Part shown: positions 60,846-64,000 of the stretch, one piece after another
Numbering within the stretch: the stretch's first letter is position 1
How the letters are laid out: each line of letters starts with the position of its first letter
Assembly (NCBI GenBank): GCA_900770165.1
Contig: CAAGJJ010000175.1
Coordinates: forward strand, 42,406-106,405
Origin: Clostridia bacterium
Lineage (GTDB): Bacteria; Bacillota; Clostridia; Oscillospirales; Acutalibacteraceae
Length of the DNA stretch: 64,000 nt
Direction: 5' to 3'
Notes under the pieces: model-generated
Told to the model about the DNA's origin: nothing
The model's database searches: none
What the model saw: the letters and a program-made list of their open reading frames with translations, nothing else
Made by a program: the position numbers and the translations under genes

Positions 60846-61587
60846 ATTCAATTCCCTTCTTCTTGTTATGCTCTATTTTATTTTTTAAAAGTTCTGCTTT
60901 CATATAAAAATTATATTCTTTATTATAAATATATTTATCTGCAATAACATCTCTTGCTAAAATACCTGTAGGCTGATATCCATGTAAAAAGATATCGGTA
61001 GTTCTATTTTTCAAGAATTTAGATACTTCTTTTCTAGGTTGTAAATCATATGGCTGTTCATTCTTTTCTATTACTTTATCAATTCCAACAAATCTTATGG
61101 CATTAAATGCTTTTTTACTTTTTATAAATAGCTGCTGTCCTAATTCTCCTTTTCTAAAAAGTCTTTCAACTTCATCAATTGCCACTTGATTTTTAAGAAA
61201 TGCATCAACAATATCAATATAACTATCATCTGCTCTATAGCCAATTATAATATCAGCTTTGGAAGTATCTGTTTTATAGATTTTATCTATCTCATCTCCT
61301 AATATCTGTGATTCTTCACCACGACAGCCTCTATTATGTATAATTTCTGCTATCCATGATAAACTTCCATATTCATCTAAATTAAGAATATTAAGCCCCG
61401 TATCGTCAAGTTCATATATATTAGTAATAGCAGAATCTTCATTACCATTAATCAAAGCCCATGCATCTGCTTTATTCTTATCTTCAGTTGTATAGAATCC
61501 TGAACCATAATCATTATCTGGTTTGCCTTTTCCAAATAAAGGCTTTTCAATAATTCTATCACTTCCATGATATATTGTTCTAATCAT
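60835..61587 (-). CDS. DUF3990 ADP-ribosyltransferase-like protein
   Basis: A 250-residue protein with the DUF3990 layout: YHGSDRIIEKPLFGKGKPDN, DYGSGFYTTEDKNKADAWAL, then DIIIGYRADDSY and LGQQLFIKSKKAF. YHGS and the GSGFYTT motif correspond to the NAD-binding elements of the ADP-ribosyltransferase fold; QLFIKS is near the place of the catalytic Glu/Gln. A C-terminal basic helical tail (KAELLKNKIEHNKKKGIE) follows. It is first in an operon with a small partner and a NADAR hydrolase, suggesting a toxin and its reversal. Confidence 0.8.
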   Translation of the reverse strand: MIRTIYHGSDRIIEKPLFGKGKPDNDYGSGFYTTEDKNKADAWALINGNEDSAITNIYELDDTGLNILNLDEYGSLSWIAEIIHNRGCRGEESQILGDEIDKIYKTDTSKADIIIGYRADDSYIDIVDAFLKNQVAIDEVERLFRKGELGQQLFIKSKKAFNAIRFVGIDKVIEKNEQPYDLQPRKEVSKFLKNRTTDIFLHGYQPTGILARDVIADKYIYNKEYNFYMKAELLKNKIEHNKKKGIEYDD

Positions 61588-61684
61588 AATATCATTCTCC
61601 TTTATACTTTAAAACTATATATATTATACAATATATCATTTTAAAAACCCAGTAATTAGGCTTATTCCAGTGCTGTTAATGTTT

Positions 61685-61939
61685 TTACCTTAATAAGCAT
61701 AACTTGATTAGACTTATATTTATTAGACTTATATTTATCAGCTTATTAAAGTAATTCTTTCCACCAAAATTATCCTTAGTCAGTTTTTTACCGCAAACAG
61801 GGCAATATTTAAAAGCATTGCTTTTTGTTACAGAATTAAGGCTGCTGGCTAATGCTATGCCGACTGTTCCTAAAATTTCATTAACCTGAATTTTTCGGAA
61901 ATCATAACCATTATCACATAAAATACATTTACTGCTCAT
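61685..61939 (-). CDS. Small zinc-ribbon protein
   Basis: An 84-residue protein with CILCDNGYDF (residue 5) and YCPVCGKKL (about 45-53), a two-knuckle zinc ribbon. The C-terminus (NISLINISLIKLCLLR) is encoded by a run of direct repeats, ATTAGACTTATATTT, so the real end may have been extended by repeat growth. Confidence 0.65.
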   Translation of the reverse strand: MSSKCILCDNGYDFRKIQVNEILGTVGIALASSLNSVTKSNAFKYCPVCGKKLTKDNFGGKNYFNKLINISLINISLIKLCLLR

Positions 61940-62008
61940 TTTGCATTTTCCTTTCGTTTACACTTATATGAGTTTATATAGTTTGATATTTCAAAAAGAT
62001 ATTGTTTT

Positions 62009-62287
62009 TTATCTTTCAAGCTGATTTTTCATCTGTCTTAGCTTTTTTAATTCACAAAGCATATTCCAATTCTTTTGAAACTGTTCCATATAGTTCTTAA
62101 TCTGTTTAGCATCAATACTCTGTGGCAGCTCAAAATTATCTGTTATGCCATCCTTGGATATTTCAAATACAGTTTTACTTACATACTGTTTAAGTATTTT
62201 CCCATTATATTCATTATCGTCAAACCACTTAATAACTGATTTTTCTTCTTTTGATAAATCCCATTTAGCATTAGTTATATCAATCAT
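62009..62287 (-). CDS. Small unknown protein with tail
   Basis: A 92-residue helical protein ending LKKLRQMKNQLER, the recurrent basic tail finishing in ER. It follows the next unknown gene by one base. No family is recognised. Confidence 0.65.
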   Translation of the reverse strand: MIDITNAKWDLSKEEKSVIKWFDDNEYNGKILKQYVSKTVFEISKDGITDNFELPQSIDAKQIKNYMEQFQKNWNMLCELKKLRQMKNQLER

Positions 62288-62288
62288 A

Positions 62289-62537
62289 TTAATCTTCCTT
62301 CTTTTTATATTGCTGTTTTATTTCATCTAACAGTTCATCAATGGAATATTCTCCATATTGGATATAGCAGTTAATCGCCTGTTCTAAATCATCAGCATTT
62401 TCTGCATCTGTTGGAACACAAAGGTCTACATCCGATAAGGCATCAAAGACTGCCTGTGTAGCATCATTTAATTCAATGCTTTTCTTTCTTGCTTTTTGTA
62501 TAAGCTTTCTTAGCTCTGAAAAGGAATTGTTATTCAT
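62289..62537 (-). CDS. Small unknown acidic protein
   Basis: An 82-residue helical acidic protein (central DLCVPTDAENADDLEQAINCY). No recognised motif. It is tightly coupled to the gene at 62009-62287. Confidence 0.6.
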   Translation of the reverse strand: MNNNSFSELRKLIQKARKKSIELNDATQAVFDALSDVDLCVPTDAENADDLEQAINCYIQYGEYSIDELLDEIKQQYKKKED

Positions 62538-62649
62538 ATTATTTTTTCTCCTTCAGATAATTCTTACATCTTTTTTCATTGCAATGTATAAAAGGAATCA
62601 CTTCTCTATTTATTGCCATACAGATTTAATTCAATACTTTTCTTTTTCC

Positions 62650-62874
62650 TTACCAAATACTACTTTTATCTTGAGGTTTACCAGTTTTAATTTCTAGTTT
62701 TCTGGTTTCATAACATTTTTCTATGCTCGCTTTGATATTCTCTTTAACGCATAAACAACTGTTCTCATTATCGCATGTTGCAAAAATGTCGTTAAGTACA
62801 ACATGAATACCCTCAATCGAATTAACATCTATCTTATTTCCAAATTCATCCGTGTATATAATTTTCTTTGACAT
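62650..62874 (-). CDS. Small Cys-containing unknown protein
   Basis: A 74-residue protein with CDNENSCLC near the middle and C-terminal basic residues. The Cys spacing is not a standard zinc motif. It has a GAAAGAAGATG-type upstream region and lies 14 bases after the zinc-ribbon gene upstream. Unknown function. Confidence 0.55.
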   Translation of the reverse strand: MSKKIIYTDEFGNKIDVNSIEGIHVVLNDIFATCDNENSCLCVKENIKASIEKCYETRKLEIKTGKPQDKSSIW

Positions 62875-62888
62875 ATTTCATCTTCTTT

Positions 62889-63104
62889 CTAAAATAAATT
62901 AATAGCTTCTGCTTCATTATATCCTAATTTTTCATAAGAAAACTTATACTCTGCAATAACTTCATATTTCTTACCACATATATCACACTCTTTTTCAATT
63001 GATATCTGGCAATCTGAATTATTCGCATATATAACTTCCTGCTTTATTATCTTATCATCATTTCCATCACTATGTCCACAAAAAGGACATCTAATATATC
63101 CCAT
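62889..63104 (-). CDS. Small zinc-ribbon protein
   Basis: A 71-residue protein with CPFCGHSDG (residues 6-14) and CDICGKKYEV (about 39-48), a clear CxxC...CxxC zinc ribbon. Probably a DNA- or protein-binding adaptor; no partner is identified. Confidence 0.7.
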   Translation of the reverse strand: MGYIRCPFCGHSDGNDDKIIKQEVIYANNSDCQISIEKECDICGKKYEVIAEYKFSYEKLGYNEAEAINLF

Positions 63105-63132
63105 AATAATCTCCTAACTCTGCACTCATAAC

Positions 63133-63450
63133 TTAAGAATCGAACTCTCCTGCTATATACAGTTTGGCAAGATTATGTCCTTCTTTTAACTGTCTTCCTG
63201 TAAATTCAGTTATATTCTTAAATTCGCCTGATGAATCTCTTATATAAATTTCAGGTCTATTAAGTTCATTATCCCAAGCATATGTATTGTCAAAGGCGAA
63301 AATTGAATTGGTATAAATAACTGCATCAGGTACTTTTTCCTTTATAGCATCCAGCTTATATATATTAGCCCTTATTCCTTCAGCGGCATCTACATGATAA
63401 TCACAAAATGGTGGATTATTTAACTCTCCATCTTCAAAATATATCTTCAT
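63133..63450 (-). CDS. Conserved small mobile-element protein
   Basis: A 105-residue protein with the pattern YFEDGELNNPPFCDYHVDAAEG, VIYTNSIFAFDNTYAWDNEL and GRQLKEGHNLAKLY. This pattern is familiar from hypothetical proteins of Firmicutes phages and conjugative elements. No catalytic motif is seen. Confidence 0.7.
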   Translation of the reverse strand: MKIYFEDGELNNPPFCDYHVDAAEGIRANIYKLDAIKEKVPDAVIYTNSIFAFDNTYAWDNELNRPEIYIRDSSGEFKNITEFTGRQLKEGHNLAKLYIAGEFDS

Positions 63451-63462
63451 AGTCTTTCCCCT

Positions 63463-63672
63463 TTATGACATATAATAGCCATCCTTCTTTACCTTCTCAA
63501 ATTCACTCTTCCAGAACATCTTTTTTGTCCTTTCAGTAACACCATAACATACAGAAGTTAAGTCTACTTCCAGTAATGGCTCTTTAGGTTCATAGCCACA
63601 GTGCTTTATAAAGCCTTCTGTAACATCTGTAACTGAATGTATTTTCTTTATATAGCTTTCTAACAAATTCAT
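63463..63672 (-). CDS. Small unknown protein
   Basis: A 69-residue charged protein, MNLLESYIKKIHSVTDVTEGFI..., with no recognised motif. It overlaps the preceding Cys-rich gene by four bases. Confidence 0.6.
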   Translation of the reverse strand: MNLLESYIKKIHSVTDVTEGFIKHCGYEPKEPLLEVDLTSVCYGVTERTKKMFWKSEFEKVKKDGYYMS

Positions 63673-63869
63673 ATTAATCCCCTTTCATCAGGCTCATATG
63701 TACATTCTAACTCCCTGCCACCCGGAGTTAAATGCTTTATCTTACTTATATCTTTATGTATGCCTTTCTTAATGCAGCTGCTTATTATGCATAAATAGTC
63801 AATATCGTTATAGTTATTATTTCTTGGAATAGCTACACAATGTTTACAGTTATTACAGCATTTAATCAT
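63669..63869 (-). CDS. Small Cys-rich protein
   Basis: A 66-residue protein; the ATG at 63869 follows AGGTGGGT. The N-terminus CCNNCKHCVAIP and later CIISSC and ECTYE suggest a metal-binding (zinc or iron-sulfur) fold. Unknown function. Confidence 0.6.
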   Translation of the reverse strand: MIKCCNNCKHCVAIPRNNNYNDIDYLCIISSCIKKGIHKDISKIKHLTPGGRELECTYEPDERGLI

Positions 63870-63923
63870 TGTACCCACCTGCATATAAGTTAAGATAGTC
63901 TTTCCTTTAATCAGGTTTTATAA

Positions 63924-63998
63924 TTAAATAATATTTTCATCATCATCTTCATCATCAGTACAATCCATTCCAAGTATCTGATGAATTTTATCAGGATT
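63924..63998 (-). CDS. Partial CDS cut by the window edge
   Basis: The last 24 codons of a minus-strand gene that begins beyond the window: ...NPDKIHQILGMDCTDDEDDDENII and a TAA at 63924-63926. The end is highly acidic. No family can be named from this part. Confidence 0.5.
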   Translation of the reverse strand, partial: NPDKIHQILGMDCTDDEDDDENII

Positions 63999-64000
63999 AA

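Noticed and set aside
1..64000. tRNA or rRNA genes, integrase and replication initiator
   Set aside because: I looked for CCA-type tRNA patterns, rRNA words, tyrosine/serine recombinase motifs and Rep motifs and saw none, so I cannot say whether the element is a plasmid or an integrated element.

Overview
The window is low-GC DNA (by eye about 30% GC) with strong AGGAGG-type ribosome binding sites, short intergenic gaps and dense operons. This points to a Gram-positive Clostridia host, most likely a Lachnospiraceae-like gut bacterium; that assignment is inference. The genes are those of a conjugative plasmid or integrative conjugative element. I see no integrase, no recognisable replication initiator, no rRNA or tRNA and no core metabolism, so the window is an internal piece of a larger element.

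Layout. (1) 1-1776: gene-free but rich in GC-bearing hairpins and long-range pairings, a candidate very large structured RNA. (2) 1777-31375, all on the minus strand, holds the transfer module. Read in transcription order it encodes a small protein with an SSB-like acidic tip, a membrane protein, topoisomerase III, an MNT/HEPN-like pair, a DUF3846 protein, an orphan HigA-like antitoxin, several unknown accessory proteins, a HipA-like kinase, a MobV relaxase, a VirB4 ATPase, a degenerate GGDEF protein, a 1682-residue membrane protein ending in an NlpC/P60 hydrolase, a VirD4/TraG coupling protein, VirB6-like, PrgI/VirB3-like and VirB2-like proteins, and a lipoprotein. Between these operons lie three copies of a hairpin element whose stems covary between copies, plus an array of 23-nt mini-hairpins. 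(3) 31591-52312, plus strand, transcribed divergently, looks like a leading/accessory region: a YdjM-like hydrolase, a HAD phosphatase-like protein, a macrodomain protein, an ArdC-like antirestriction protein with a zinc peptidase motif, a protein with two catalytically dead DEDDh exonuclease domains, a CHC2 zinc-finger protein, many unknown proteins and a truncated TnpB. (4) 52387-64000 is mosaic: a tandem array of about 70-residue paralogues, an XRE regulator, a clear small-RNA gene (promoter, about 270 nt, terminator), two more HipA-like kinases (one coupled to an AAA/DUF4143-type ATPase with a nuclease-like C-terminus), an operon pairing a DUF3990 ADP-ribosyltransferase-like protein with a NADAR ADP-ribosyl-guanine hydrolase-like protein, and small zinc-ribbon and unknown proteins.

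How it works together (inference). The minus-strand module builds a Gram-positive type IV secretion machine and processes DNA through a MobV relaxase. The divergent block looks like genes needed early in the recipient (antirestriction, ssDNA handling, ADP-ribose chemistry). The most striking unexplained signal is that about fifteen otherwise unrelated accessory proteins, but not the membrane transfer proteins, end in the same kind of short Lys/Asn-rich tail finishing in ER, EL or EI. This could be a common translocation or localisation signal. The second is the set of structured non-coding elements: a large structured region, a discrete small-RNA gene, mini-hairpin arrays and covarying intergenic hairpins.
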